Origin: Ziziphus jujuba
Taxonomy: Eukaryota; Streptophyta; Magnoliopsida; Rosales; Rhamnaceae
NCBI RefSeq assembly: GCF_031755915.1
Contig: NC_083389.1
Coordinates: forward strand, 26,791,501 to 26,855,500
Length of the DNA stretch: 64,000 nt
Direction of reading: 5' to 3'
This document shows positions 19,321-30,028 of the stretch, in pieces. The translations under genes and the position numbers were made by a program. The number at the start of each line of letters is the position of its first letter. The first letter of the stretch is position 1. The notes under the pieces are model-generated. The model did not search any database. It was not told the origin of the DNA and saw only the letters and a program-made list of their open reading frames with translations.

Positions 19321-20730
19321 TCAGCACTTGACCTCCTTCAACCCATGAGCAAAATACAGAAAAGTTGGGTCAGTGGCTCCATCCTTGTAATAAGCAAAAA
19401 CCAAACTACCATCGTCATGCATACTTTCCCCCACAAAACTGCACAAGAACAACCGACTTAGTGTCATCTTCAAACCAAATATCATAATAATAAGCCCTGT
19501 AAACTACTGTACTTAACAATACATGTGGGTTCCTCGGAAAAAGACACTTACAATTGGAGGTCCTTGAGCTTCGAAAGCAGGAACTTGGTTGCTCCCTCAA
19601 TGGTTTTCTTGAACTCTTCTTGTTTCTCCCCATCCAACTTAGCTGACAAAGTTTTGATGTACCTCTTCACCCATGTGACAAACGCCTTCTTGTCAAAAGC
19701 AGGTTGCTCCTGAAAATATTAAATGACAATTTGTTATATTTCAGCCTAGACAGAAAATGTTACAGATCAAACAAAGAAAAAAGTTGAAATTCACACACCT
19801 GAAGCCTGAATGTGTCCACAATGTCAACCACCTTAACAGCTTGGTCATCAACACCCTCATCCTCTCCACCCCCTTCAGCAGAAGGGTTTGCACCAATATC
19901 TACATCAATTGCTCCTTGAATAACCCACTATCCAAAACCACAAATCAAATCATCAGTTCTAGCATCACCATGCAATAAATAAAACAATCAAAAGGACAAA
20001 AATTAAGTAGCATACAACCATATGATCAAGGACCAATAAATAACCATTCAAGCACAATTTCAACATCCAATATCTTATTTCATCGTGCATTTACACATTT
20101 AAACACCCAGCATCTAACTTCATAGTGTATTTACAAATTTGAATAAAGTATGTTATAAGTAAAACGCTAACCTTTCCTTCAACTTCCCACAGAGCTCCGT
20201 TTTCGATTTCCTTGTAAGGAAAGGAGTCAGAGAGAAGCTCATCACCTGAAATATACAATCAAAGTCGATTAGTGGCTTCTAAAAATTAACATATAACTTC
20301 ATATGAAGGACCAAAAACAATCAGATTCATGTAGATCAAACACGACCAGAAAAAAAACTAAATAAAAAAGGTTAAAACTCTCAAGTTCAAGAGAAATATA
20401 AGATTTACAGCATAAATAAACAAAAATAAGCGACTAAAATTAACAACTTTTTTAGATCACAAACCCAGTAAAGTAATCAATTATCTATATCATATCATCG
20501 AAGAAAATTGAGCACCAGATCCGAACCCCAACCTAAAAATCCATATACTAAATGACAAACAAGAAGCTAATTGTAAAGAGAATTGTTCAGAAACCTCAAC
20601 AACCCAAAAAAAAAAAAAAAAAAAAAAAAAGAAAACAAAGAAAATTTATTTGTATAATAAAATTTAAACGGAAAAAAAAAAAGGCTAAAGAGAAATTGAT
20701 ACCAGAGAGGAGGTCCTGATAAACCAACAT
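19321..20730 (-). CDS. TCTP: Translationally controlled tumor protein (TCTP)
   Basis: Five exons in reading order: 20730-20703, 20245-20172, 19927-19799, 19709-19552, 19438-19321. All joins keep frame and give exactly 168 aa, the canonical plant TCTP length. The protein starts [16 protein letters not shown] and shows the first TCTP signature IGANPSAE at residues 45-52. It ends with the second signature region ([13 protein letters not shown] from about residue 132) and the terminal GLKEVKC. TCTP is an abundant, Mss4-like-fold cytosolic protein that promotes growth, and in plants it acts in cell-cycle progression and TOR-linked signalling. An acidic flexible loop ([10 protein letters not shown]) follows the first signature as usual. 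A TATA box lies 108 bases upstream of the ATG. Confidence 0.98.
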
Positions 20731-20837
20731 GTTTGCAGAGAGTCTCCCTGGGATCGCTTCGACTAAGATTCTTTGAGATGGGAGAGAGACGCAGCGATAA
20801 GAGAGCGAGAGAGCTTGAGACTAGGCTGGACAGCTTG

Positions 20838-20845
20838 TATTTATA
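20838..20845 (-). promoter_or_regulatory. TATA box of the TCTP gene
   Basis: On the minus strand this reads TATAAATA, 108 bases before the TCTP ATG. A short leader rich in CTCTC lies between them. TCTP mRNAs typically start with a pyrimidine tract, so this placement fits. Confidence 0.75.
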
Positions 20846-20859
20846 CTGAGGGTTTGGCC

Positions 20860-22118
20860 GAGAGGCGGAACCAACTACGGCACTCTGTAATTACGGAACG
20901 AGGGCATATCTTTTCCTGAAATTCCATAAAACTCCTTTTTGACTTCCACTTTGGGGGCTGACATGTCACGCTATTTTTATTGATTGTCATACGGTGTCGT
21001 ATATCCGTGTCGAAGATTTGATGCTCCCTTTTTTGCGAATTTTACAAAATTAAATTTGCTTGCTTTTAGACAAGTTTAATTAAATTTTCAATTATTTACC
21101 CAAAAAATACATTTTCAATTATATTCTATGATTAACCACTCAAAAAAAAAATTATATATTTTACGATTAAGCTTTTCTTCTTTTTTGATAAATAGATTAA
21201 AATTTTAAAAATATAAGTAATCCATATAGCAAGGTATTTGATCAGCATCCTTAATGTAATAGATAAAATTAAATAGTTAAAATAAATTTTATTTGTTCAC
21301 TGTAATGGTTTGTCAAATATATTAGTAAAACCATTAAAAAAAAGATAATATTCAAAGATATTAAATATCATGCTTTCTTGTGTAATTTATTTATGTCTAA
21401 TTTAAATCTACCTTTTCTAAATATTTGTTGAATGTTGCTTTTCTTTGTCAAAAAAAAAATAAAAAAAATGCTCGTATTTATTTGAAATACACATACATTT
21501 TAAAGAAATCTCATGCCGTATCTGTTTTGGGTTGTTCCATTTCCTACAATTACAGCGAATAATGAGGCTGTGAACTTTCTGGCCAACTTTAATTATAACT
21601 GCACTCTGTATTTTCATTTTTTGTTGAATAAACTTCTATAGGGTTATACCAAGTGAGAATTTTCTAGTAATAAGTTTATTACACCCACAACATGAAATTA
21701 TAATTTGGAGATATGTCCTTTCTTTTTAGAGTACAAATTATTATAATCTAATAAAAAAATATTACTTTTAAAGAGTTATACATTATTTATGTATTGTCGT
21801 ATTTTTATGGTAATGTGAGAAAACTAGTTACTCATTTATCAATATATATAGTTACTTTATTAAGACCATAGGACCTATTTTGATTTTTTTTATTTTTTTG
21901 TAAATTTCCACATCCAAAAGAAAAGGTCCAATTTGGATCATTATCAATAGAATAGTGACTATCACAACAACAAAATTATTTAGAGGATATATGGACAATT
22001 ATCTCACTAAACATTATTACTAAAATATTGTATTATAAGAACTAACACTCAATTAATACAGATTTCGTTTTGTTTTTTTTTTTTCCCCCTAAAAATCTGT
22101 AATATGAAATAGTGATAA
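20860..22118. other. Intergenic, TCTP upstream region, no gene seen
   Basis: AT-rich DNA between the TCTP promoter and the LINE fragment. It holds small poly-A and poly-T tracts and no coding frame that I recognise. Confidence 0.55.
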
Positions 22119-23840
22119 CAAATGTTTCCTTTGGAGGGGCAACGCTCAAAGTCCCAATAAATTCATCCCAACTTCTTGGAATATGGTTTGTGAATCAAAA
22201 CTATGGGGAGGTCTAGGCATCCGGAAGATGGAAGCAGTCAATTCAGCATTGCTATGTAAATTGGGTTCATTATTAGAGAGCAACCAGAATCAGCTCTGGG
22301 TTAGATCCCTAAAAGCTAAGTACTTCCCCTCCTCTTCTTTTATGAGAAGTAATCGGAAGAAGACTAACTCTTGGCAGTGGAAAGGAATTTTGAGTATTAG
22401 ACCCATTTTAGCTAAGAGTATGTGCTTTAGGGTGGGCAAAGGAAACAATATCAACTTTTGGAAGGCTCCTTTGATTCCCAACAATCCCAATTTCAAGCCC
22501 ACTCCAAACCAAGATGCGCCTCCTCACTCTTTTGAAATGGTAGACTCTCTGTGCCTAGAGAATGGTAATTGGAACCTTCAACGTTTGACCACCCTCTTTG
22601 ACAGTTACTCAGTGAGTAATATTCAAAAGATTTTCTGGGCAACAAACTCCATGGAGGATGAAGTAATATGGCTCGGCAATCCCTCGGGCAATTTCCAAGT
22701 GAAGACAGTATACAAGTTTCTTCATCCACAAGAAACTCAACAAGGGAAATGGTGGTACCATTTTTGGAATAGTGGATTCCATGAAAGACTTAAAATTCTT
22801 CATGTGGAAACTCTCCTCTCGAGGATTACCAGTTAGAACAAATTTACTTAAAAGGAATTGGAAGATCGATAACTCCAATTGCCCTCATGGTTGTGATGCA
22901 GAGGAGGACGAACTACACTTGTTTTTTCAATGTTCAGTTGCTCGAGCTTTATGGCTAGCAACCCCATGGAGCATCAGATGGGAAGGCTTCAACTTGACAA
23001 GTTTAGAGACTCATCTGGACTGGCTAGCTAATCCTAGAGGGAAACTTCCCATTCACCCTGATGATGGCTCTAAATTCTTTCTCTTTGCAGTGGTGGTTCT
23101 TGAAACCTTATGGTCTCTTCGGAACATATTTTTGTTTGAGGGAACAAGAATTTCCCTGGATTTAGAAGTGAAGTCTATTTTTGGCAAATTTAATGAATTC
23201 CACAGTGCCATGGCTGAGCATATTGCTCCCCCAAATGCCCCCTCAACCATCTCTAGATCTTGGTCTCCTCCCCTGCAGGGTGTTATCAAGCTGAATACGG
23301 ATGCCTCTATGGGAAATGGTTTCGCCAGTCTGGGAGTGGTGGCCAGAGATCAAGCTGGGAATATTATCAAAATCAACGTTACGAGGGAACTTATTGACTT
23401 CCCTGAATCAGCTGAAGCAGCCGCTATTCATCGTGCAATGTTGCTGGCCTTGGAAGCTGGTTTGTTGATCATTTGCTGCGAAAGTGATACGAAAGCCGTC
23501 ATCCAAAAGCTAAACAACCAAAATGGCTGCTCTGTTCACTGGGCCACAGTTGGCTTCATCAAAGAGATTATTGACCTTTGTCCTAGGTTCCACTCTATCT
23601 CCTTTGTTTGGACCCCAAGAAATTGTCATCAACTTGCTCATCTGGTGTGTCCAAATGGGGTACTGCTAATAACTATCATCTCCCTATCTCCCTTCTGTTA
23701 AACTCGAATCGTTTTGTAAACATTTTGTCTCAGGACTGCAGCCTGATCTGGTAGGCTGTTTCTCTTTTTGTAGCTGATCTCTGTTTTGCCTGCCTTTTTG
23801 GTTAATATAACTCACCTTGTTATTAAAATAAAAATAAAAA
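22119..23840 (+). pseudogene. 5'-truncated LINE: C-terminal part of reverse transcriptase ORF with zinc-binding and RNase H domains
   Basis: The coding similarity opens abruptly at about 22119 with the conserved end of the plant LINE polymerase (F-L-W-x-G then W-N-M-V-C...GGLGIRK). A zf-RVT zinc-binding segment follows (NCPHGCDAEEDELHLFFQC near 22878-22935). Next is an RNase H of the RVT_3 type, with the Asp of KLNTDAS near 23290, a central Glu/Ala helix and CESDTKAVI near 23480. The frame ends at a TAA at 23699-23701. The frame is broken once: an A-run at 22792-22795 has one base too many, so the first half reads out into a stop at about 22836. After the stop comes a 3' untranslated tail ending in an A-rich AAATAAAAATAAAAAA motif (about 23828-23840), typical of LINE insertion. 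The upstream polymerase core is missing, so this is a dead-on-arrival copy. Confidence 0.85.
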
Positions 23841-24015
23841 ATGTTGACTTGGCGTGCATTTAATTTTCTATTGACTGAACTAAAACGGGAAAATCTAGGG
23901 ACTCTGGTGAGTTCAGCTTACGTATTACGTATTGCCAAGTTCTACAGAGCAAGAAAATTTGGACCAATAGTCACCTGACAAGCAAAAATGACACAACGAG
24001 ATACTCACCAACTCT

Positions 24016-24427
24016 TGTTGTGGTTCTCTGACCACTTTAGAGAAGAAATATGAGAAGAAAATAAAAGAATTCTATTAATCTCTTAAAAATAGAATACAAA
24101 AATAAAAACTTCTCTCATGGAGGATTCTCTCTTGGAACCTCTCTCTTCACTCTCCAATTCTCTCTGGAATTGCTCACTCTTCTCTTAAGTTCTCTCTGGA
24201 ACTTAAACAACTCTCTCTCTTGGAGTTTTCTCTTGCTCTCTTGGCTTGGTTTTCATGAAATGGTAAGGAGCCTATTTATAGGCTTACAAGGCCACACTTT
24301 TCAACATCTTAGCCCACAATTGTTGATCAACAATGGTGGCTGTCAACAATGGTGGCTGTGGTTGGTGAGGCTGTGGTTGGTGAGGTTGTGTGGTTGGTGC
24401 GGTTGGTTGGTGCGGCTGGACTTCACA
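24016..24427 (-). repeat. 3' LTR of the copia element
   Basis: 412 bp, same length and apparently same sequence as the other LTR. It contains a TATAAATA core (minus strand, 24273-24280) and GGTTGGTG-type short repeats near its 5' (minus-strand) side. The open frame seen on the plus strand inside it is an artefact of the LTR and is repeated in the other LTR. Confidence 0.95.
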
Positions 24428-24440
24428 ATTCTCCCCCTCC
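24428..24440 (-). promoter_or_regulatory. Polypurine tract of the copia element
   Basis: On the minus strand this reads GGAGGGGGAGAAT immediately before the 3' LTR, the expected plus-strand primer. Confidence 0.85.
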
Positions 24441-24461
24441 AGTCGCATTTAAAACTGATGG

Positions 24462-27400
24462 TCATCTGCCATCTATTCCAGCTATGTCTCTGCATAGCTT
24501 CAGCTTCTCTTGAGCAACAACTTTTGTTAGCATATCTGCTGGATTCTCTTTTGTGTGAATCTTCAACAGTTTCAGCAACTGTTGACCTATTACTTCGCGT
24601 ATCCAATGATAGCGAATGTCAATGTGCTTTGTACGGGAATGATACATTGAGTTTTTGCTCAAATCCATGGCACTTTGATTATCACAATGTATCTTGTAGT
24701 CTTCTTGCTTGATGCCCAATTCTGTGAGAAAACGCTTTAACCACAACATTTCCTTACCCGCTTCCGCTGCGGCAATGTACTCTGCTTCAGTAGTGGATAA
24801 AGCAACACACTTCTGCAATCTTGACTGCCATGACACAGCTCCCCCTGCAAAAGTGTAGAGATAACCTGATGTAGACTTTCTATTATCAGGGTCTCCGGCC
24901 ATATCTGCATCTGTATAGCCTTCTAAGATTGGGTCACCTCCCCCGTAGCACAAGCACAGCTTCGATGTACCTTTAAGATACCTGAGAATCCATTTGACTG
25001 CTTCCCAGTGTTTCTTTCCAGGATTTGAAAGAAATCTGCTCACAACACCTACTGCATGAGCAATGTCTGGTCTGGTACACACCATTGCATACATCAGACT
25101 TCCTACCGCTGAAGAATATGGTACTGAAGCCATCTCCTCTATCTCTTCTTTGGATGAGGGGCACAATCTCTTACTCAACTTGAAATGATTTGCAAGTGGA
25201 ATGCTGACCGGTTTGGCTTTATCCATGTTGAATCTCTTTATCACCCGTTCAACATACTTCTCTTGAGATAGCCATAACCTTCTATTTTTCCTGTCTCGGA
25301 TTATTTGCATTCCCAAAATTTGTTGAGCTGGTCCTAAGTCTTTCATATCAAAAGATTTAGACAATTCTTTCTTCAGCTTACTAATCTTCATTGCATCTTG
25401 TCCAACGATCAACATGTCGTCCACATATAGCAAAAGTGCAATGAAGTTTCCACCTGAAAATTTTTGAATATAAACACATTGGTCTGCTGCAGTCCTTTTA
25501 TAGCCTTGACTCACCATAAACGAGTCAAACTTCTTATACCATTGTCTTGGTGCTTGCTTGAGGCCATACAAGCTCTTCTTTAGCTTGCATACGAGGTTTT
25601 CTTTCCCTGAAACCTCAAATCCTTCTGGCTGCTCCATGTAGATTTCTTCATGTAAATCACCGTGAAGAAATGCTGTCTTCACATCCATCTGCTCAAGCTC
25701 TAGGTTTAGACTTGCTACTAAACCAAAAATGACTCGAATTGAAGTCATTTTTACCACTGGTGAAAAAATCTCATCAAAGTCAATTCCTTTCTTCTGAAGA
25801 AATCCTTTGACCACCATTCGGGCTTTGTGTTTCACCACCTTTCCGCTGCCATCTTTCTTGAGCTTGAACACCCATTTATTCTTTAGTGCCTTCTTTCCTG
25901 TTGGAAGCTTAACCAACTCATAAGTATGATTTTTCTGCAAGGATTCCATCTCATCTTGCATTGCTTGCAGCCACTTTTCCTTCTCTTGAAGAGAAACAGC
26001 TTCCTGGAAACTCTCTGGCTCCCCTTCTTCAGTAAGCAGAATATACTCAGATTCTGGAAATCTCTTTGATGGAATTCGGCCTCGCTCAGATCTCCGAACT
26101 TGTAAACCACTGGTTTCAGGAGGTGTACCATCATCTGACCGCTGTGATGGCCCTGCAGCTGCTTGAGAGGATTGAGTCTCCCCCTGCTCATTATCCCCTT
26201 CTTCCTCCTGGTCTGCTTCTGGTATATCTTCATGCACCTCATTATCCTCTGTGGCTATTTGTGCTGGTGCTGGATTAGGACAAAAATTCTCGGCACTAGA
26301 ACTATAATTAGGAGACATTCTGGGCTTTTCAATGTCTTCCATTTTCTGGTTTTCTTGGAATACTACATCCCTGCTTCTAATAACCTTCTTGGTTTTCGGG
26401 TCCCATAACCTGTATCCAAATTCTTCGTCTCCATATCCTATAAAGATGCATGGAGTAGATCTTGCATCGAGCTTCTGTCTGAGCTCCTTGGATACATGTA
26501 CATAAGCTATACAACCAAACACTCTTAAATGAGAGTAGGAGGGAATCTTACCCGACCACACTTTCTCCGGAATTTCAAAATTCAACGGTACTGACGGTGA
26601 TCTGTTGATTAAGTAACAGGCGGCACGAACAGCTTCTCCCCAGAATGGCTTTGGCAGCTTAGCCATACTGAGCATACTTCTGACCTTTTCCATAATGGTT
26701 CGGTTCATTCTTTCTGCTATTCCATTATGTTGTGGGGTGCGAGGGACCGTCTTCTCATGTCGAATGCCGTGTCTTCTGCAGTAGGCATCGAACTCCTTGG
26801 AAGTATATTCGCCTCCATTATCTGAGCGGAGACATTTCAGCTTCTTTCCTGTTTCACGCTCTACCATGGTATGAAACAGTTTGAAGTAATCCAGTACCTG
26901 GTCCTTTGTCTTCAAGAAATATACCCACACCTTCCGTGAAGCATCATCAATGAAGGTCAGGAAATACTTGTTGCCACCTAATGATTCCACCTCCATGGGA
27001 CCACAAACATCAGAGTGCACCAGACTAAGCAACTCTGATTTTCTCGATGCAGAGAAACTGAAGGAGACTCTATGTTGCTTACCAAACAAGCAGTGATTAC
27101 AAGGATCTAGCGCAGCATCCTTGCAAACAGTGATAAGCTTCTTCCTTGCCAAAGTGGACAATCCTTTTTCACTCATGTGACCGAGTCTCTGGTGCCACAG
27201 ATTTTGAGACGCCTCTCCTTCTGCAATATTGAGGCTGTCTGCACATATCTTCACATGAGTCTTGTACAACGTTCCACAAATATGTCCTCGGGCGACAACT
27301 ATGGCACCTTTCGTCATTTTCCATGTGCCTTTGCTGAAGTAGTTGTCATAGCCTTGCTTGTCTAAGGCTGCTCCCGAAAGTAGATTAAGCCGAAGGTCTG

Positions 27401-28478
27401 GAACATGACGGACATCCTTCAAAGTGATTGTACAACCAATATTCGTTTTTATCTGAATATCACCAGTTCCCATAATCTTTGCGAAACTGGAATTTCCCAT
27501 CTTTACCGTACCAAAGTCTCCTGCTTTGTACGTTTTAAAGAAATCTCTGTGTGTAGTGACATGGTAGGATGCTGCAGTATCGACTACCCACTCAACATCT
27601 TGGGTTGATATATGAAGGCATGTCTCTTCTTCGGTGGAGCAGAGCGCCACTTCTCCTGTACAAGTGACTAGTGTCTCTCCATCCTTCTTCGGCTGATTAC
27701 CTTGGAGTCTCTGCTCTCTCAACAACTTTCTGCAGTTCTTCTTCATGTGACCCTCCAGGCCACAATGATAGCACTTATACGATGATTTTCTGCCGTCTGT
27801 AGATCTGCCTCTGCTCTTGCTCCTGCCTCTCCCCCTATCTCGACCACCTCTTTGCTGTCTTCCTCTCTCTGTGACGAGGGCATGTGACTGATCCATGCCA
27901 ATGTCCTTTCTCCTGGCCTCTTCATTAAATAGGGCATCCTTAACCATAGACAGAGTAAGTTTGCCATTCGGGGCCGAATTGCTGAGAGAGACTACCAATG
28001 TCTCCCAACTGTCTGGAAGAGAGCTTAGAAGTAGGAGGGCCTGATCCTCATCCCCTAGTTGGTAATCCACAGCAGATAGTTGATTTACCAAGCTCTGGAA
28101 CTCACTGGTATGCTCGGCTACAGAAGTTCCACTCTGTAATGTTAGATGTACCAATCGCTTAAGCAACAGGGCTTTGTTCCGAGCAGTCTTGGCCTGGTAC
28201 ATGTCCTCCAATTTTGTCCAGAGGGCATATGCATCCGTTTCCTTCGCTACATGATGGAAGACACTGTGGTCGATCCATTGCCTGATCTGACCGATCGTTT
28301 TCTTGTTTAATTTCTTCCATTCTGCTACTTTGCTGGGATCGGGGTTTTCGCCTTTAGCTTCTATAGGATCAAACAGATCCTTACAATTGAGGAGATCTTC
28401 CATCCGAGGTCTCCAAAGTGTATAATTTGTGGCAGTGAGCTTAACCATAGCTCCCGAAGATGATTCTTCCATTGACAT
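24462..28478 (-). CDS. Copia gag-pol polyprotein, uninterrupted
   Basis: One frame of 1338 codons from ATG at 28478 to TGA at 24462, with no stop or frameshift. Domains in order: gag (UBN2-type, about 1-200); an Arg/Gly-rich stretch (about 204-230); a CCHC zinc knuckle at 236-249 (CYHCGLEGHMKKNC); an aspartic protease with active Asp300 (VVDTAAS); the integrase zinc-binding HHCC (His430, His434, Cys460, Cys463); and the integrase catalytic D-D-E (Asp490, Asp553, Glu589). Reverse transcriptase with YVDDM and a C-terminal RNase H (STTEAEYIAAAEA, then DNQSA) follow. This is the standard copia order with all catalytic residues present. The polyprotein would be self-processed and would carry out reverse transcription and insertion. 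It may still be transcriptionally silenced. Confidence 0.97.
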   Translation of the reverse strand: MSMEESSSGAMVKLTATNYTLWRPRMEDLLNCKDLFDPIEAKGENPDPSKVAEWKKLNKKTIGQIRQWIDHSVFHHVAKETDAYALWTKLEDMYQAKTARNKALLLKRLVHLTLQSGTSVAEHTSEFQSLVNQLSAVDYQLGDEDQALLLLSSLPDSWETLVVSLSNSAPNGKLTLSMVKDALFNEEARRKDIGMDQSHALVTERGRQQRGGRDRGRGRSKSRGRSTDGRKSSYKCYHCGLEGHMKKNCRKLLREQRLQGNQPKKDGETLVTCTGEVALCSTEEETCLHISTQDVEWVVDTAASYHVTTHRDFFKTYKAGDFGTVKMGNSSFAKIMGTGDIQIKTNIGCTITLKDVRHVPDLRLNLLSGAALDKQGYDNYFSKGTWKMTKGAIVVARGHICGTLYKTHVKICADSLNIAEGEASQNLWHQRLGHMSEKGLSTLARKKLITVCKDAALDPCNHCLFGKQHRVSFSFSASRKSELLSLVHSDVCGPMEVESLGGNKYFLTFIDDASRKVWVYFLKTKDQVLDYFKLFHTMVERETGKKLKCLRSDNGGEYTSKEFDAYCRRHGIRHEKTVPRTPQHNGIAERMNRTIMEKVRSMLSMAKLPKPFWGEAVRAACYLINRSPSVPLNFEIPEKVWSGKIPSYSHLRVFGCIAYVHVSKELRQKLDARSTPCIFIGYGDEEFGYRLWDPKTKKVIRSRDVVFQENQKMEDIEKPRMSPNYSSSAENFCPNPAPAQIATEDNEVHEDIPEADQEEEGDNEQGETQSSQAAAGPSQRSDDGTPPETSGLQVRRSERGRIPSKRFPESEYILLTEEGEPESFQEAVSLQEKEKWLQAMQDEMESLQKNHTYELVKLPTGKKALKNKWVFKLKKDGSGKVVKHKARMVVKGFLQKKGIDFDEIFSPVVKMTSIRVIFGLVASLNLELEQMDVKTAFLHGDLHEEIYMEQPEGFEVSGKENLVCKLKKSLYGLKQAPRQWYKKFDSFMVSQGYKRTAADQCVYIQKFSGGNFIALLLYVDDMLIVGQDAMKISKLKKELSKSFDMKDLGPAQQILGMQIIRDRKNRRLWLSQEKYVERVIKRFNMDKAKPVSIPLANHFKLSKRLCPSSKEEIEEMASVPYSSAVGSLMYAMVCTRPDIAHAVGVVSRFLSNPGKKHWEAVKWILRYLKGTSKLCLCYGGGDPILEGYTDADMAGDPDNRKSTSGYLYTFAGGAVSWQSRLQKCVALSTTEAEYIAAAEAGKEMLWLKRFLTELGIKQEDYKIHCDNQSAMDLSKNSMYHSRTKHIDIRYHWIREVIGQQLLKLLKIHTKENPADMLTKVVAQEKLKLCRDIAGIDGR

Positions 28479-28589
28479 TATGGCTTGACCAAAATTGGAG
28501 CTGAATTTGGCAAAACGGAGTTAACCGTTGCGTCCGGAACGGCCGAAAATGGTGGACTTGACTCTTCCGGGGTCAAAATATAATTACCA

Positions 28590-28795
28590 GAAATTTTGGG
28601 GCAAAACTGTAATTTCACAAAATTTCTGGGTCAACCTGCAAATACAGAAACTTCAGGGGTCAATCTGTAATTTCCAATAGTTCAGGGGCTTCACCGTAAT
28701 TTCAGAAAACTACAGGGGTCACTCTGTAATTTCCAATAATTCAGGGCTGTTCCGTAATTTCCGAAACTTCAGGGGCTGTTCCGTAATTTCAGAAA
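28590..28795. repeat. Degenerate short tandem repeat in the copia leader
   Basis: About five imperfect copies of a 35-40-bp unit of the form TTCAGGGGTCAATCTGTAA plus TTTCC/TTTCA, running directly into the ACGT-rich array. It is non-coding leader sequence of the element. Confidence 0.6.
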
Positions 28796-28802
28796 ATATT
28801 GC

Positions 28803-28950
28803 TGACGTGGCAGATGGTGCTGACGTGGCACCACGTGGCAGATGACGTGTCAGATGACGTGGCGACACGTGGCAGATGACGTGTCGGCTGGCGTGGCAGA
28901 TGACGTGGCAGGTGTGCTGACGTGGCTGCTGACGTGGCTGCTGACGTGGT
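28803..28950. promoter_or_regulatory. Cluster of 11 ACGT cores (TGACGTGGC-type) in the retrotransposon leader
   Basis: Eleven ACGT cores lie between 28805 and 28947. Most sit in the context TGACGTGGC or CCACGTGGC, spaced about 9-21 bp apart. Such motifs are known binding sites for plant bZIP factors (G-box, C-box, hexamer). They lie in the transcribed but untranslated leader between the 5' LTR and gag, not in the LTR itself. Whether they act as an enhancer or are only a minisatellite is inference. Confidence 0.55.
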
Positions 28951-29195
28951 CGTCTTCAACCTCCAGACGGCGCGTGCGGCGCGTGGGCGCGTGAACAGTT
29001 GCAGAAAAATTTCAGTCGGCGCGTGCGGGCGCGTGAGACGTCCGTTTTCTCTCCGGCGAGCTTCGTTGTTCTCCTCTCGTCGGGTACTTTCACCTGGAAT
29101 TGTCAAATTAATTATTTGAGCAACTTTCCGAAACACCAACTTGAAGAACAGTAGCTTTGTTTCTTCAAATTTTGGACCCAAGCTCTCGACCTGGA

Positions 29196-29207
29196 GCTCT
29201 GATACCA
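29196..29207 (-). promoter_or_regulatory. Primer-binding site, initiator tRNA-Met type
   Basis: On the minus strand TGGTATCAGAGC begins two bases after the end of the 5' LTR. It is the standard complement of the 3' end of plant initiator tRNA-Met used by most copia elements. Confidence 0.95.
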
Positions 29208-29209
29208 CT

Positions 29210-29621
29210 TGTTGTGGTTCTCTGACCACTTTAGAGAAGAAATATGAGAAGAAAATAAAAGAATTCTATTAATCTCTTAAAAATAGAATACAAAAATAAA
29301 AACTTCTCTCATGGAGGATTCTCTCTTGGAACCTCTCTCTTCACTCTCCAATTCTCTCTGGAATTGCTCACTCTTCTCTTAAGTTCTCTCTGGAACTTAA
29401 ACAACTCTCTCTCTTGGAGTTTTCTCTTGCTCTCTTGGCTTGGTTTTCATGAAATGGTAAGGAGCCTATTTATAGGCTTACAAGGCCACACTTTTCAACA
29501 TCTTAGCCCACAATTGTTGATCAACAATGGTGGCTGTCAACAATGGTGGCTGTGGTTGGTGAGGCTGTGGTTGGTGAGGTTGTGTGGTTGGTGCGGTTGG
29601 TTGGTGCGGCTGGACTTCACA
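29210..29621 (-). repeat. 5' LTR (promoter LTR) of the copia element
   Basis: 412 bp. On the minus strand it begins TGTGAAGTCC and ends CCACAACA. It is flanked outside by the ACTCT duplication and inside by the primer-binding site. Confidence 0.95.
29467..29474 (-). promoter_or_regulatory. TATA box in the 5' LTR of the copia element
   Basis: Minus-strand TATAAATA inside a palindromic CCTATAAATAGG, about 150 bases into the LTR, where a U3/R boundary is expected. The same site occurs in the other LTR at the same offset. Confidence 0.7.
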
Positions 29622-29626
29622 ACTCT

Positions 29627-30028
29627 TGGGTTGCCTTTCAACGGGTCCACAGTCCAAATTAGGAGACGACTAAAATTCAAAAATCTCTACGTGTCGAATT
29701 TTTATTAGCCAATTCCATTGAATTTACAAAGAACCGACCACAGCAAAACCAAAAAAAACCACCAGAACCTGCCTTGAGGGATATGCATTGCCTATTCTCA
29801 TAAACTAGCTTCCATTTACGGAGGAAGTGACAACCCAGTTGATTAACCTGTCTCAAGGAGAGAAAAATGGCAATGAATCCATGCCCATATTTGCATGTAT
29901 ATGCATATATATGTTTGCGCATATATATACACAAATATATTTACTGCCTCTGTTTTGCTTCCCTTCCTTCTTCTCCTTTGTTGTCAAAAATTTCAATAGT
30001 GCTCAGAAAGCTTTTTGTTTGAGAAAAA
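29627..30028 (+). other. Promoter and leader region of the RING E3 gene
   Basis: The only remaining sequence between the copia target site and the RING gene ATG. It has TATA-rich stretches near 29890-29942. No coding frame is recognised. The transposon has displaced everything further upstream by 5.6 kb. Confidence 0.5.

Larger units (their letters stand above)
24016..29621 (-). mobile_element. Complete Ty1/copia LTR retrotransposon, apparently intact and young
   Basis: The element is 5606 bp and is transcribed on the minus strand. It is bounded by two 412-bp LTRs (24016-24427 and 29210-29621) that read as identical when compared by eye. LTR ends are TG...CA. The 5-bp target duplication ACTCT flanks it at 24011-24015 and 29622-29626. 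Next to the 5' LTR is a primer-binding site matching initiator tRNA-Met, and next to the 3' LTR a polypurine tract. A single open frame encodes gag-pol in copia order (protease, integrase, RT, RNase H). Identical LTRs imply very recent insertion. It lies between a dead LINE copy and the RING E3 ligase gene, about 0.4 kb upstream of that gene's ATG and in opposite orientation. The lineage looks Tnt1/Tork-like, which is inference. Confidence 0.96.

Noticed and set aside
24170..24712. Plus-strand open frame at the left LTR, with a near twin at 29364-29708
   Set aside because: Both are the same LTR sequence read on the wrong strand; the shared part ends at the LTR border.
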